Shown here one piece after another: positions 16,532-24,491 of a stretch of DNA of 58,325 nucleotides (the stretch's first letter is position 1; every line of letters begins with the position of its first letter). A program made the position numbers and the translations under genes. The notes beneath the pieces were generated by a model that had not been told where the DNA came from, made no database searches, and saw nothing but the letters and a program-made list of their open reading frames with translations. This stretch comes from Oscillospiraceae bacterium (GTDB lineage: Bacteria > Bacillota > Clostridia > Oscillospirales > Acutalibacteraceae), in assembly GCA_031271865.1 (NCBI GenBank), contig JAISUW010000047.1, forward strand, positions 1 to 58,325, in the 5' to 3' direction.

Positions 16532-16603
16532 ATAGGTAGGGATTCGTACAGGTGACAAAGCTATTATCGGTACGGAAACACGCCATGCAAGGAGGTCATT
16601 GGA

Positions 16604-16927
16604 TTGGCAACCGAACTCTACACAGCAAACAATGCGGTTACAGTCAGGCTGGAAGGCGAGCTGGACCACCACGCAGCCGGACCGCTGCGCGACCGCATTG
16701 ACGAAGCAATCATGAAAGCGCGGCCGGATGTATTAACGCTCGACTTTGGGAATGTTTCATTCATGGACTCTTCCGCCGTTGGGCTGGTGATGGGGCGGTT
16801 CAAACTGCTCTCCGCCATGAAAGGCAAACTGGAAGTCGTCGGACTTTCTCCAACGGCTTACCGTATGATGGAACTCTCCGGGCTGAAAACGCTCGCCAAA
16901 CTGGAAATGAAACCGAGGGGGAATTGA
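16604..16927 (+). CDS. spoIIAA: Anti-sigma F factor antagonist SpoIIAA
   Basis: SpoIIAA is the STAS-domain switch protein that, when dephosphorylated, frees sigma-F from SpoIIAB in the forespore. The 107-residue length is close to family norm. The phosphorylation loop is clear: NVSFMDSSAVGLVMGR, with Ser57 as the likely phosphoserine. The start is TTG at 16604, chosen because GGAGG is exactly 8 nt upstream and the family begins here. It is the first gene of the canonical three-gene operon. SpoIIAB starts 2 nt after its stop. Confidence 0.95.
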   Translation: MATELYTANNAVTVRLEGELDHHAAGPLRDRIDEAIMKARPDVLTLDFGNVSFMDSSAVGLVMGRFKLLSAMKGKLEVVGLSPTAYRMMELSGLKTLAKLEMKPRGN

Positions 16928-16929
16928 CC

Positions 16930-17376
16930 ATGCCGAAAGCGATGCTTATCAATGAAATGAAACTGGAACTGGAAAGCCGTTCCATCAATGAGAGTTTTGC
17001 CCGCGCCACGGTGGCGGCATTCTGTTCGCAGCTGGATCCCTCTCTGGAGGAACTGTCCGATATCAAGACGGCCGTGAGTGAAGCGGTTACGAATGCCATT
17101 GTCCACGGCTATGCCGAGAAGACGGGCAAGGTTTACATCACCGCCCGCATCTATGCAGACGGAATGTTTGAAGTGGCTGTAAAGGACAAAGGATGCGGTA
17201 TTCCGGACATCGCCAAAGCCCGCGAGCCCCTCTTCACCACCGGCGGTGCCGACCGTGCGGGTTTGGGCTTTGCCGTCATGGAGTCCTTCACGGATAAGCT
17301 CAATGTGCGCTCCGCTGTCGGCAAAGGTACGACTGTCACCATGCGCAAGAAAATCACAGGGAAGAGCGGAGGCTGA
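16930..17376 (+). CDS. spoIIAB: Anti-sigma F factor SpoIIAB
   Basis: SpoIIAB is a GHKL-fold serine kinase and anti-sigma factor. It binds sigma-F or phosphorylates SpoIIAA. The 148-residue protein shows the N box (SEAVTNAIVHGY near residue 44), the G1 box (VKDKGCGIPDI near 81), the G2 box (GADRAGLGFAVMESF near 105) and GKGTTVTM near the end. The ATG at 16930 has GGGGG 8 nt upstream and is preferred over a TTG two codons earlier that overlaps the spoIIAA stop. sigF follows after 4 nt. Confidence 0.96.
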   Translation: MPKAMLINEMKLELESRSINESFARATVAAFCSQLDPSLEELSDIKTAVSEAVTNAIVHGYAEKTGKVYITARIYADGMFEVAVKDKGCGIPDIAKAREPLFTTGGADRAGLGFAVMESFTDKLNVRSAVGKGTTVTMRKKITGKSGG

Positions 17377-17380
17377 AGCT

Positions 17381-18106
17381 ATGCCGACGCTGACAGAAGA
17401 ATCTGTACAAGAAGCTGTGCTTACAGAACAGCCGCTTGTGACCGAACTTTCCCGTGACGCTTTCATAGAAGCCAACATGGGGCTTGTTTATACCTGCGCC
17501 AAGCGTCTGCAAGGACGCGGCATGGAGTTTGACGACCTCATTCAAGCGGGTTCCCTCGGGTTGGTGAAGGCAGCGGATGCCTTCGACAAGAGCCGGGGGC
17601 TGGCGTTTTCTACCTATGCCGTTCCGGTGATTCTGGGGGAGATGAAGCACCTTTTCCGACAAGGCGGACCTATCAAAGTCGGCCGAACCCTAAAGGACAA
17701 GGCTGTGGATCTTGCCAAACAACGCGATGCCCTGACGGAGAAACTGGGACGCGAACCCTCCCTGAAAGAACTCGCCGAAGAAACCGGTATGGAAACCACG
17801 GAAGCTGCTATGCTCTTGGGAGCCACGCAACCGGTACTCTCCCTTACCATCCCGGAAGACAGCGCCTCCGATACGACGGAATGGGATGTCGCCGTGGAGG
17901 GAGAGCAGGAGAAACTCACTGACCGCCTCGCCCTACGGCAGGTCATGGGCAAACTCGATGACTATGAGCGAAAACTCGTGGAGTGCCGCTTCTTCCGCAA
18001 CCTCACCCAAAGCCAGACAGCCAAGGTTCTGGGCACGACGCAAGTGCAGGTCTCCCGGCATGAGCGCAAGCTATTGCAAAAAATGCGCCAACTGATGGAC
18101 AGTTAG
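17381..18106 (+). CDS. sigF: RNA polymerase sigma factor SigF
   Basis: Sigma-F is the first forespore-specific sigma factor. The 241-residue protein has region 2 (FDDLIQAGSLGLVKAADAFD near residue 47, then GLAFSTYAVPVILGEMKHLFR), region 3 (LGREPSLKELAEETG) and region 4 with the helix-turn-helix (RNLTQSQTAKVLGTTQVQVSRHERK). The ATG at 17381 follows GGAGGCTGAAGCT. It completes spoIIAA-spoIIAB-sigF in the conserved order. No spoVA genes follow; the next gene is convergent. Confidence 0.97.
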   Translation: MPTLTEESVQEAVLTEQPLVTELSRDAFIEANMGLVYTCAKRLQGRGMEFDDLIQAGSLGLVKAADAFDKSRGLAFSTYAVPVILGEMKHLFRQGGPIKVGRTLKDKAVDLAKQRDALTEKLGREPSLKELAEETGMETTEAAMLLGATQPVLSLTIPEDSASDTTEWDVAVEGEQEKLTDRLALRQVMGKLDDYERKLVECRFFRNLTQSQTAKVLGTTQVQVSRHERKLLQKMRQLMDS

Positions 18107-18127
18107 CGCGGCAGAAGCAGAATTCGT

Positions 18128-18952
18128 TTATTCCTTAAACAGCACGGAAGCGACTTCATCCTCGGCTTCCTGTGCTTTGCTTTTCTTCTCGTGCGCAGTG
18201 AGGATCATGTTCATGCCGATGACGGACAGCCCGGAGAGCGTGAATACGATAATTAACGGCACCAAGAACGAGCCGGAGAAAGGCTTGAAAGCATGGGCAC
18301 CGACAAAGACATACATAATTAGCTTGGGCAGGAAGCCCAAGACGGAAATCAGAAGATAATCAATATAATCGAAGCCCAATGCGCCGTATATGCGGCTCAC
18401 GGAGTTTATCGGGAAGCTCGGCACCAAACGGAACAGGAAGAGCAGCCATGGGTTGCCCCTGCCGTCCCGCTCCAAAACGCCGTTGATGTAGTCAAAGCGC
18501 GAAACGAGCTTATGTACGCTCCCGCCGCCCAAACGCTTCCCCCAAAGATACGTGGATGACACACGGACAGCTACCCCGAGAATGTTTACCGTGAAACTGA
18601 AGTACAGCGGCAGCGTTGCTGCAGATACCAAGCAAAGTACCGGCAACGGCAGGAACGGCACCAAGGCATTCAGGAAGTAAATGAACAGAAGCGCCAGCAT
18701 GACCAGCCAGATATTCTTAATATCAAAGATATAGCCCTCTACCACTTCCTGGACAATGCGCATTTCCTGCTGGACATAGTTATATACATCCTGCATTTCG
18801 GGAGAGTTCACATAGAAAAGCATAAACAGCAAGGCTGCCGCCGCGCAGAGGAGCAAACCGCCGGCAACGTTGATAATAAACCGCCGACGCCGTTTCCAGC
18901 GACCGGGATCCGGATTCTTTTGCTGTGCTTGTGTCAACGAACTCATAAGCAT
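18128..18952 (-). CDS. TVP38/TMEM64 (VTT/DedA-like) membrane protein
   Basis: The 274-residue protein has a basic N-terminus (RWKRRRRF), an N-terminal membrane segment near residues 27-47, and a VTT domain with the family motifs: LPVLCLVSAATLPLYF, VSSTYLWGKRLG and the conserved FLFRLVPSFPINSVSRIYGALG, followed by membrane helices. VTT proteins act in lipid scrambling or membrane homeostasis; the exact role here is unknown. The C-terminal tail is charged (KKSKAQEAEDEVASVLFKE). Two near starts exist (18952 and 18946); the ribosome site is weak. It converges on sigF with only 21 bp between stops. Confidence 0.85.
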   Translation of the reverse strand: MLMSSLTQAQQKNPDPGRWKRRRRFIINVAGGLLLCAAAALLFMLFYVNSPEMQDVYNYVQQEMRIVQEVVEGYIFDIKNIWLVMLALLFIYFLNALVPFLPLPVLCLVSAATLPLYFSFTVNILGVAVRVSSTYLWGKRLGGGSVHKLVSRFDYINGVLERDGRGNPWLLFLFRLVPSFPINSVSRIYGALGFDYIDYLLISVLGFLPKLIMYVFVGAHAFKPFSGSFLVPLIIVFTLSGLSVIGMNMILTAHEKKSKAQEAEDEVASVLFKE

Positions 18953-18991
18953 TTCACCGGGAGCATATGCAATCCCCTACCTCACAATACT

Positions 18992-19020
18992 ATTTTACTC
19001 CAAAACCGACAAATAGTCAA
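18992..19020 (-). promoter_or_regulatory. Sigma-A promoter for the VTT gene
   Basis: Minus strand -35 TTGACT, 17-bp spacer, -10 TAAAAT. An inverted repeat TGTAAC-5-GTTACA lies upstream, around 19036-19052. Confidence 0.65.
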
Positions 19021-19063
19021 GGGAATTTTATACTTCTGTAACAAACGGTTACAAAAAATGCAC

Positions 19064-19972
19064 CTAATTCGGGAGGACGGCGCGGCGGTTAAAGTAGCGG
19101 GCTGCATTCCCCCAGAAGAGAGCATCCAGCGTGTCTGCACTTATGCCCAAAGAAATAAGGTCACGGTAAAGGAGCGGGATGCGGTCTATGGAGGCATAGC
19201 GCGGGTTGACCTCCGCGCCGTCATAGTCGGTGCCAATGGCCATGGAGGCACTTGCTCCCAGTTCCTGCAAGTGCTCAATATGTGCCGCAATGGCCGCCGC
19301 ATCCCCATCCCCGCCTAAATGCACCGGGTACAGATTCAGACCTATCAGTCCCTGCAAATCCGCCAATAAGCGAATCTGGGAATCGCGCAGATTGCGTGGG
19401 TTCTCATTTACAGCGTCACAACAGGAATGGGAAGCCAAAATGCGCGGCAAGCGCTTGGTGTCGCGGCGCAATCGGCCCGCAATATCACAGGCATCCCAGA
19501 AACCGGCTTCATTCAGGTGAGAGACATCCAAAAGCAAACCCAGCTCAAAGGCACGGCGGACAATCGCCTCTCCTTCGGGCTTCAGACCTTTGCGGGCATC
19601 CTGCATGGCACCGTAACCTAAACCGTTTTCGCCGTTCCAAGTCAAGGAGAGCATACGCACCCCGCGCCGCGCCAGTTCATCCAGCCGCTCCGGGTGCCCC
19701 GCTAAGCACGAAGCATTCTCAATGGCCAAGAGGGGCTTGCATCCCTGCCGTAGGGAACCGATCTGCGCCTCATAGCCGTCTATGGCGACATTCACATAGT
19801 ACCATGCGGTGTCCGGTCCCATATCATCCGGAGAGAATACCGCAAATACCTGCGCCCAGTCCTCTAACGCCGCAGCCTTATCCAAGCTCACAGCCCCCGA
19901 GAAGTGGGCAATCGTCTGCCCGACTTTCATGGACTCCGTGAGCGTGTCGCAATGCAAGTCAAATAAGCGCAT
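19064..19972 (-). CDS. Membrane dipeptidase (peptidase M19, renal dipeptidase family)
   Basis: The 302-residue protein is an M19 zinc dipeptidase, which hydrolyses dipeptides, sometimes with D-residues. Metal-site motifs are DLHCDTLTES at residue 4, the bridging Glu in LLAIENASC near 100, ILASHSCCDAV near 191, and AIGTDYDG near 258. There is no signal peptide, so it is likely cytosolic despite the family name. The ATG at 19972 is chosen because GGGGGAAAACGAG stands directly upstream; an upstream in-frame start at 20029 lies in a palindrome-rich region without support. It is on the same strand as the aromatic operon but 347 bp behind aroQ. Confidence 0.9.
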   Translation of the reverse strand: MRLFDLHCDTLTESMKVGQTIAHFSGAVSLDKAAALEDWAQVFAVFSPDDMGPDTAWYYVNVAIDGYEAQIGSLRQGCKPLLAIENASCLAGHPERLDELARRGVRMLSLTWNGENGLGYGAMQDARKGLKPEGEAIVRRAFELGLLLDVSHLNEAGFWDACDIAGRLRRDTKRLPRILASHSCCDAVNENPRNLRDSQIRLLADLQGLIGLNLYPVHLGGDGDAAAIAAHIEHLQELGASASMAIGTDYDGAEVNPRYASIDRIPLLYRDLISLGISADTLDALFWGNAARYFNRRAVLPN

Positions 19973-19998
19973 CTCGTTTTCCCCCGTGCATAGCTGTA

Positions 19999-20015
19999 CA
20001 TCCCGCTGCGGGATG
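19999..20015. repeat. Perfect palindrome upstream of the dipeptidase gene
   Basis: Arms CATCCCGC and GCGGGATG around a single T (equivalent to a 7-bp stem with a CTG loop). It lies 27 bp upstream of the dipeptidase start codon. A second GCGGGATG block follows near 20050. Confidence 0.8.
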
Positions 20016-20319
20016 GCATATGGCTCCAAGGGAGTATATGTATCCTGCGGGATGTCCTATACCCTGAGGATTGCAGGAGGGGGATGGCGGGATATATACA
20101 TGCTGAGATGCATATATACATCGATATCGACGCCGATACCGATATCGACATCCCCTTACTTTACTTCGCAAAAGCATCCTTACGCATCATTGTCATTTCG
20201 GATTATTGTTCCAATATTGAATTATTCACTCGCTACGTATATTATGCATTATTAAAACCACCCTGTCGGCAAAAAACAGGATAGCTTCTATAGCTTTTGA
20301 CAGATACCTATGCGAATGC
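20016..20319. other. Intergenic region rich in short palindromes
   Basis: Between aroQ and the dipeptidase gene there is no supported gene. The stretch 20080-20156 holds TATATACATGC/GCATATATA arms and two CGATATCG palindromes in the repeat CGATATCGAC-GCCGATAC-CGATATCGAC. The part 20157-20319 is AT-rich. It has a weak hairpin CCTGT/ACAGG near 20263-20281, a poor terminator candidate for aroQ. Confidence 0.6.
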
Positions 20320-20772
20320 TTATTGCTGTTTCATACGCATCTCTATATTGCGCATCATAAGGAAAGCCATAGCCTCCCGATAGCCGTCGAAGCCTTTCCC
20401 CGCAACTGTTTTGCAGCAGGCCATGCCCGGGAAAGAGATGCGGCGGAACTCTTCGCGTTGCATGGGGTCGGAGAGATGCACCTCCACAGCGGGGATACAC
20501 ACGCTTTTCAGCGCATCCAAGATAGCGATGCTTGTGTGCGTATAAGCTGCCGGGTTAATTACAATACCATCATAAATACCGTAAGCTTCCTGAATCCAAC
20601 TGACCAATTCCCCTTCATAGTTGGACTGGCGCATATCATACTCGACACCCAATTCGCGCGCCGCCGTGCAGATATACCGCTCCAAATCGGGATAGCTCTG
20701 CCGCCCGTATATCGCAGGTTCCCGCACCCCCAGCATATTCAGATTCGGACCGTTCAGCACAAGGATTCTCAT
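20320..20772 (-). CDS. aroQ: Type II 3-dehydroquinate dehydratase (AroQ)
   Basis: AroQ dehydrates 3-dehydroquinate to 3-dehydroshikimate in the shikimate pathway. The 150-residue length is standard for the dodecameric type II enzyme. Motifs: LVLNGPNLNMLGVREPAIYG with the catalytic Tyr at the end, RQSNYEGELV, GIVINPAAYTHTSIA with the catalytic His, VEVHLSDPMQREEFR. AAAGGG stands 9 nt upstream of the ATG. It is the last gene of the run isomerase-pheA-aroEK-aroQ on the minus strand, 44 bp after aroEK. Confidence 0.96.
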   Translation of the reverse strand: MRILVLNGPNLNMLGVREPAIYGRQSYPDLERYICTAARELGVEYDMRQSNYEGELVSWIQEAYGIYDGIVINPAAYTHTSIAILDALKSVCIPAVEVHLSDPMQREEFRRISFPGMACCKTVAGKGFDGYREAMAFLMMRNIEMRMKQQ

Positions 20773-20816
20773 AGGTTAATCCCTTTCTGTTTCTCTTTTA
20801 GGGCGCGTAAAACAAT

Positions 20817-22052
20817 TCAATAGCTGCGGAAAGCCGACAGAACAGCGCATTGCAGTCTATGCCAATCTTCGTCCACATATGCGGTAAAGTCACTGCAGAG
20901 CGCATAGTAGGGGTATCGCGCCGCCGCCATAGAGGCAAGGTCGGCATTCTCTGAGAGGGGACGGCCGCTGCGTGCAAGCTTATCCGTATCCCTTTGCAGC
21001 CAAAGAACGGCTCCGTTGGATTGCAGAGCGGTGCGGTTGTCTTTACGCAAGGGTGTGCCGCCGCCGCAGGCGATGACCTGCCCCGTTTTCGCGCAGATTT
21101 CACGCGTAACCTCCGCTTCCAAGTCGCGGAATACATCCTCTCCGTATTGACGCAGATAGTCATTGCAGGGCATACCGGCGCGCTCGGTAATGGCATCATC
21201 TATATCTACAAACGGCCGCCCGCTGTCTGCCGCCAATTGTCTGCCAACCATCGTTTTGCCGCTGCCGGGCATACCGATCAGCACCCAGTTGAGCAAATCC
21301 CGCCGCATTTCACGGCACACTGCCGCGCCATCACGAACATCGGTCACACCGAAGAGCTTTGCTGCTTTTTCCCCTTGGCAGACCAGCATTTGTAAACCGC
21401 CGGCTGTTTTGACGGCAAGCGACTCCGCCTGCAGGAGGAACGCTGTGCGAAGGGGATTGTATATCATGTCTACAGCAGCTTCCAACTGCGGAAACCGCGA
21501 TAAATCTATGGGGGACGTGCCGGCGTTCGGATACATCCCCACGGGGGTGGTGTTAATGATTACTTGTGTGCTTTGACGGCGGTAGGCTTCATTATAAGTA
21601 ATCTGACCCTCTCCTTGCGGTGTGCGGCTGACTACGGACACAGCAGAAGCGCCGGCATCTGTTGCGGAAAGCAGAGCGGTAAGGGAGGCACCGCCGGAAC
21701 CGAGAATCAGAATATGCTTACCTGCCAGTGAGATCCCTGCGCCTGCGAGCATGGAATTGAAGCCATACAAATCTGTATTGTCACCGAAGAGGGTGCCGTC
21801 AGGCCGCTTGACGACGGTGTTCACCGAGCCGACGCGCTTCGCGGTTTCACCAATTTCATCTAAGTACGGCAAGGTGCATTTTTTGTAAGGAATTGTAACA
21901 TTTATGGCTTTGAATTGCCGCCGGGCAAAAAACTGCGGCAACTCTTCCGGCTCCAGTTCCAGCAAACCATAAGCACCGCCCCAGAGGCGCTTGTGTATTT
22001 CCGGCGAATAGCTGTGGGACAGCTTGCGCCCAATCAAATAGTAATCACCCAT
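20817..22052 (-). CDS. aroE/aroK: Fused shikimate dehydrogenase-shikimate kinase (AroE-AroK)
   Basis: A single 411-residue protein carries two consecutive shikimate-pathway enzymes. Residues 1 to about 250 are shikimate dehydrogenase: start YYLIGRKLSHSYSPEIH, catalytic lysine in NVTIPYKK, SVNTVV, the nucleotide motif ILILGSGGASLTA, and NTTPVGMYP. Residues about 255-411 are shikimate kinase: Walker A GMPGSGKTMVGR, FVDIDDAITERAG, the GEDVFRDLE block, CGGGTPL and SGRPLSE. The end is slightly short compared with stand-alone kinases. ATG 22052 is preferred because AAGGTG is 7 nt upstream; a TTG two codons earlier is also in frame. The start overlaps the pheA stop by 8 bp. Confidence 0.94.
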   Translation of the reverse strand: MGDYYLIGRKLSHSYSPEIHKRLWGGAYGLLELEPEELPQFFARRQFKAINVTIPYKKCTLPYLDEIGETAKRVGSVNTVVKRPDGTLFGDNTDLYGFNSMLAGAGISLAGKHILILGSGGASLTALLSATDAGASAVSVVSRTPQGEGQITYNEAYRRQSTQVIINTTPVGMYPNAGTSPIDLSRFPQLEAAVDMIYNPLRTAFLLQAESLAVKTAGGLQMLVCQGEKAAKLFGVTDVRDGAAVCREMRRDLLNWVLIGMPGSGKTMVGRQLAADSGRPFVDIDDAITERAGMPCNDYLRQYGEDVFRDLEAEVTREICAKTGQVIACGGGTPLRKDNRTALQSNGAVLWLQRDTDKLARSGRPLSENADLASMAAARYPYYALCSDFTAYVDEDWHRLQCAVLSAFRSY

Positions 22053-23202
22053 CGGCAAACACCTTGTACGCTCCGAGGATTTTGAACTCTACAGAGGCTG
22101 CTGCCATCTCCTCGAGCATCCCATAGATACCAGGGCTTTCCATACCGGCGGCGAGATCTAAGAAAAAACGAACGCCATAGGCATTGTCCGGGAATGGGCG
22201 GTGTTCCAATTTCAGAATGTTGGCTCCCAGAGAAGCCGGAATCTCAAGCATTGCGGAAAGGGTCCCCGGCTCGTTGCGCAAGCGGAAGCACGTGGAAATC
22301 ACCGGAAGGCTCTCCGCACGCAGGTCAGGCAGAAGTGAACTCCCCGCCTTGCCTATGGTCAAAAAACGCGTTTCGTTGTCTGCCATATCCTGCACATCCT
22401 TACGCAGAATATTCAAACCGAAAAGCTGTGCGCATTTCGCAGAGGAGAGGGCCGCGGCCTCTTCGCCGTCCTCTGCTGCCATGCGCGCCGCGACGGCTGT
22501 GTTCTCCGTAGGAATGAGTTCTACCTCTTTCCCCAGCTTCTCAATTAATCCCGCACATTGCCCAATCGCCTGCTCGTGTGAGTACAATCGCTTGATTGCC
22601 TTTACGGATTTGGCTTTGCTCAAGAGCGAATGCCGTATCGGCAGGCGGTACCCTTGGAGAATAACTAAATCGTGCAACGCCAAAAGATCATATACTTTCG
22701 TCACAGAGCCGTAGGTGCTGTTTTCTATAGGAACTACACCATATTCGCATAAGCCCTTTTCTACCGCCCGGAATACCGCCTCAAATGTGCGTAGGGAAAC
22801 AATCCGCGGAGACTGAAAGAGCTTTTCCGCTGCTTCGTGGGAATAGGCACCGGGGATGCCTTGGGCGGCTACAGCGGGGGGCGGTGCCCCTACGGGGCGT
22901 GGGTGCCCCGTAGGGGCATGATGCCCCGTAGGGGCACCCCCCCCCATACGCCGCCGCTGCATATCCCGCGACTGCCGCATAATAACGCGGTACAGATTCT
23001 CCGCGGCGGGCGCATACGCTTCCGGGAAGCGTACACGCACACGCTCCAACACCTGCGCCTCACGGGCAGCCTGATAGACCGGGGCATTGGTTTGGGCTTT
23101 TATCTCCGCGACCTTTTCGCAAAGGGCGAGGCGCTTTAAGTATAGAGCGCAGAATTGACCGTCCACATCGTCAATCTGTTGACGCAAATCCTCCAGTTGC
23201 AT
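22045..23202 (-). CDS. pheA: Bifunctional chorismate mutase-prephenate dehydratase (P-protein)
   Basis: This 385-residue protein converts chorismate to prephenate and then to phenylpyruvate. Residues 1-85 are an AroQ-type chorismate mutase (LEDLRQQIDDVDGQF, KVAEIKAQ). The dehydratase starts near 113 (VAAQGIPGAYSHEAAEKLF) and includes PIENSTYGSV and the NETRFLTIG motif. The ACT regulatory domain (PGTLSAMLEIPASLGANI, near 310) ends the protein, so feedback by phenylalanine is expected. The linker at about residues 86-112 is unusual: it is encoded by three hairpin repeats (22886-22935) and reads as Gly/Ala/Pro/His-rich sequence. The gene overlaps aroEK by 8 bp and follows a sugar-isomerase gene by 30 bp. 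Confidence 0.95.
   Translation of the reverse strand: MQLEDLRQQIDDVDGQFCALYLKRLALCEKVAEIKAQTNAPVYQAAREAQVLERVRVRFPEAYAPAAENLYRVIMRQSRDMQRRRMGGGAPTGHHAPTGHPRPVGAPPPAVAAQGIPGAYSHEAAEKLFQSPRIVSLRTFEAVFRAVEKGLCEYGVVPIENSTYGSVTKVYDLLALHDLVILQGYRLPIRHSLLSKAKSVKAIKRLYSHEQAIGQCAGLIEKLGKEVELIPTENTAVAARMAAEDGEEAAALSSAKCAQLFGLNILRKDVQDMADNETRFLTIGKAGSSLLPDLRAESLPVISTCFRLRNEPGTLSAMLEIPASLGANILKLEHRPFPDNAYGVRFFLDLAAGMESPGIYGMLEEMAAASVEFKILGAYKVFADG
22886..22935. repeat. Three hairpin units inside pheA
   Basis: GCCCC-TAC-GGGGC at 22886-22898, then GCCCC-GTA-GGGGC at 22905-22917 and 22923-22935. They code for the linker between the mutase and dehydratase domains. The same 13-bp unit occurs between nifS and iscU and three times in the primase-helicase gene. 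Confidence 0.9.
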
Positions 23203-23232
23203 TGTAAACCCCTATCGTTCATGTTTAAAGGA

Positions 23233-24057
23233 TTACCAACCGAGCACCTTGAGTGCTTCGCGGCTCAGTGCGGCACTCTCCATTGCTGTCTGCCCTTTGG
23301 CCGGGCGGTCTTGCTCTACAACAACCCACTTGGCCCCGGCGTCAGTGCTTGCTGCCAAGAGTGCGGGCAAATCTTGACAACCGTGGCCAACCGGACGGAA
23401 AGAGAAGGCGTCCGCACCGGCTGTGCCTTTGGATGCAATACCGATGAGTTCATATAGTTCTGCGTCTTTGGCATTCGTACCCATCGTGTAGTCTTTCAGA
23501 TGGACGACGGGCGCACGGCCGGTGTATTTGCGCACATATTCGGCAGGGTCTACACCTGCGACCTTGACCCAACAGGTATCGACTTCTGTTTGGAGCAAAT
23601 CCGCCGGGACAGAGGCATAGAGTACATCCAGACCGTATTCGTCCCCCAGTTTTACGAACTCAAAGTCGTGGTTATGGTAAAGGAGAACCAATCCGGCCGC
23701 TTTTGCGGCGGCACCCAAATCCGCAATCTGCTGTAGTGTTTGGGGGAAGCCCGGGGCATCGGGACGGCGGTCTTCCGGGGCATAGGGGATGGCGATGTAG
23801 TCGCACCCCAAGCTCTTATAGGCGCCGAATACTTCGGCAGGGGCAGCGAGCATGTCATCCATGGGGACATGCGCGGAGATTGCCCGCAAGCCCAAATCCT
23901 CCAGAATGGCTTTGACTTCCTCGAATGAATGCCCATATAATCCGGCAAACTCCACGCCGTCATAGCCCATTTCCTTGACTGCCTTCAGTGTCCCTTTTAG
24001 GTCTTTTTCTGCCTCTTCACGCAGAGAGTATAACTGTATCGCTACCGGAAGTGCCAT
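23233..24057 (-). CDS. Sugar phosphate isomerase/epimerase (AP endonuclease 2-like TIM barrel)
   Basis: The 274-residue protein is a xylose-isomerase-like TIM barrel. Visible family motifs: AIQLYSLREEAEKD at the start, MGYDGVEFAGLYG, YHNHDFEF (metal-site His) and TCWVKVAGVDPAEYV, then HLKDY and EQDRP near the end. Members isomerise or epimerise sugars and inositols or act in sugar catabolism; the substrate is unknown. The ATG at 24057 follows AGGAGG at 8 nt. It has its own promoter (24101-24128) and leads into pheA after 30 bp, so the aromatic genes are probably transcribed from this promoter. A paralogue lies at 56799-57569. Confidence 0.85.
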   Translation of the reverse strand: MALPVAIQLYSLREEAEKDLKGTLKAVKEMGYDGVEFAGLYGHSFEEVKAILEDLGLRAISAHVPMDDMLAAPAEVFGAYKSLGCDYIAIPYAPEDRRPDAPGFPQTLQQIADLGAAAKAAGLVLLYHNHDFEFVKLGDEYGLDVLYASVPADLLQTEVDTCWVKVAGVDPAEYVRKYTGRAPVVHLKDYTMGTNAKDAELYELIGIASKGTAGADAFSFRPVGHGCQDLPALLAASTDAGAKWVVVEQDRPAKGQTAMESAALSREALKVLGW

Positions 24058-24100
24058 AGTCGTTTGCCTCCTAATGTTTGGATAAATCATACAGACATAC

Positions 24101-24128
24101 ATTATACTGATTTTTGGGGATTTGTCAA
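24101..24128 (-). promoter_or_regulatory. Sigma-A promoter for isomerase-pheA-aroEK-aroQ
   Basis: Minus strand -35 TTGACA, 16-bp spacer, -10 TATAAT. It is the only strong promoter found upstream of the aromatic gene run. Confidence 0.75.
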
Positions 24129-24156
24129 GGTTTTTTTTGGAGAAATATTTTCAGCC

Positions 24157-24190
24157 AAAAAGGAGGGACTGTGCAAGCACAGTCCCTCCG
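24157..24190 (-). terminator. Strong terminator of the DUF1540 gene
   Basis: Perfect 12-bp stem GGAGGGACTGTG / CACAGTCCCTCC with a 4-nt loop. On the minus strand it is followed by TTTTT. It lies 22 bp beyond the DUF1540 stop and separates this gene from the isomerase promoter. Confidence 0.93.
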
Positions 24191-24211
24191 GCAACCATCG
24201 GGGAAGAACGC

Positions 24212-24394
24212 TTATTGCTTTGCTTCGAAAGAATGGCAACAGGTGTGGTGTTCCGTGGAAGCTTCTTTCGCTTCGGCAAGAATGTCCACCTGTTGAAGGG
24301 TACAGCATTTGTGCAGACGGGAGTTGTAGCGGCATTGGCTCACATTGCAACTGATGTTTTCGTTTTTGTAGTCTTTGGGGTCGTAAACAGCCAT
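24212..24394 (-). CDS. Small cysteine-rich DUF1540 protein
   Basis: The 60-residue protein has the DUF1540 cysteine pattern: ISCNVSQCRYN, then CC-TLQQVDIL, and a final HHTCCHSFE. The cysteines suggest a small metal-binding or disulfide-linked protein. The family function is unknown to me. AGGAGG stands 9 nt upstream of the ATG. The gene is monocistronic, with a perfect terminator behind it. Its promoter (24442-24470) does not look like sigma-A but matches forespore sigma-G (GTATG, 17 bp, CATAATA). This suggests expression in the developing spore. Confidence 0.85.
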   Translation of the reverse strand: MAVYDPKDYKNENISCNVSQCRYNSRLHKCCTLQQVDILAEAKEASTEHHTCCHSFEAKQ

Positions 24395-24441
24395 GGGGGA
24401 TTCCTCCTGAGTATATAAGATGTGTTAGCTTTACGCATTGT

Positions 24442-24470
24442 TATTATGTCCCTCAGATGCGCTCTCATAC
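24442..24470 (-). promoter_or_regulatory. Candidate sigma-G (forespore) promoter of the DUF1540 gene
   Basis: Minus strand -35 GTATG, 17-bp spacer, -10 CATAATA. This fits the sigma-G pattern GHATR-N16/18-CATNHTA. No sigma-A boxes were found in the same place. Confidence 0.55.
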
Positions 24471-24491
24471 ACGAATGGGTATGGAAAAAAG

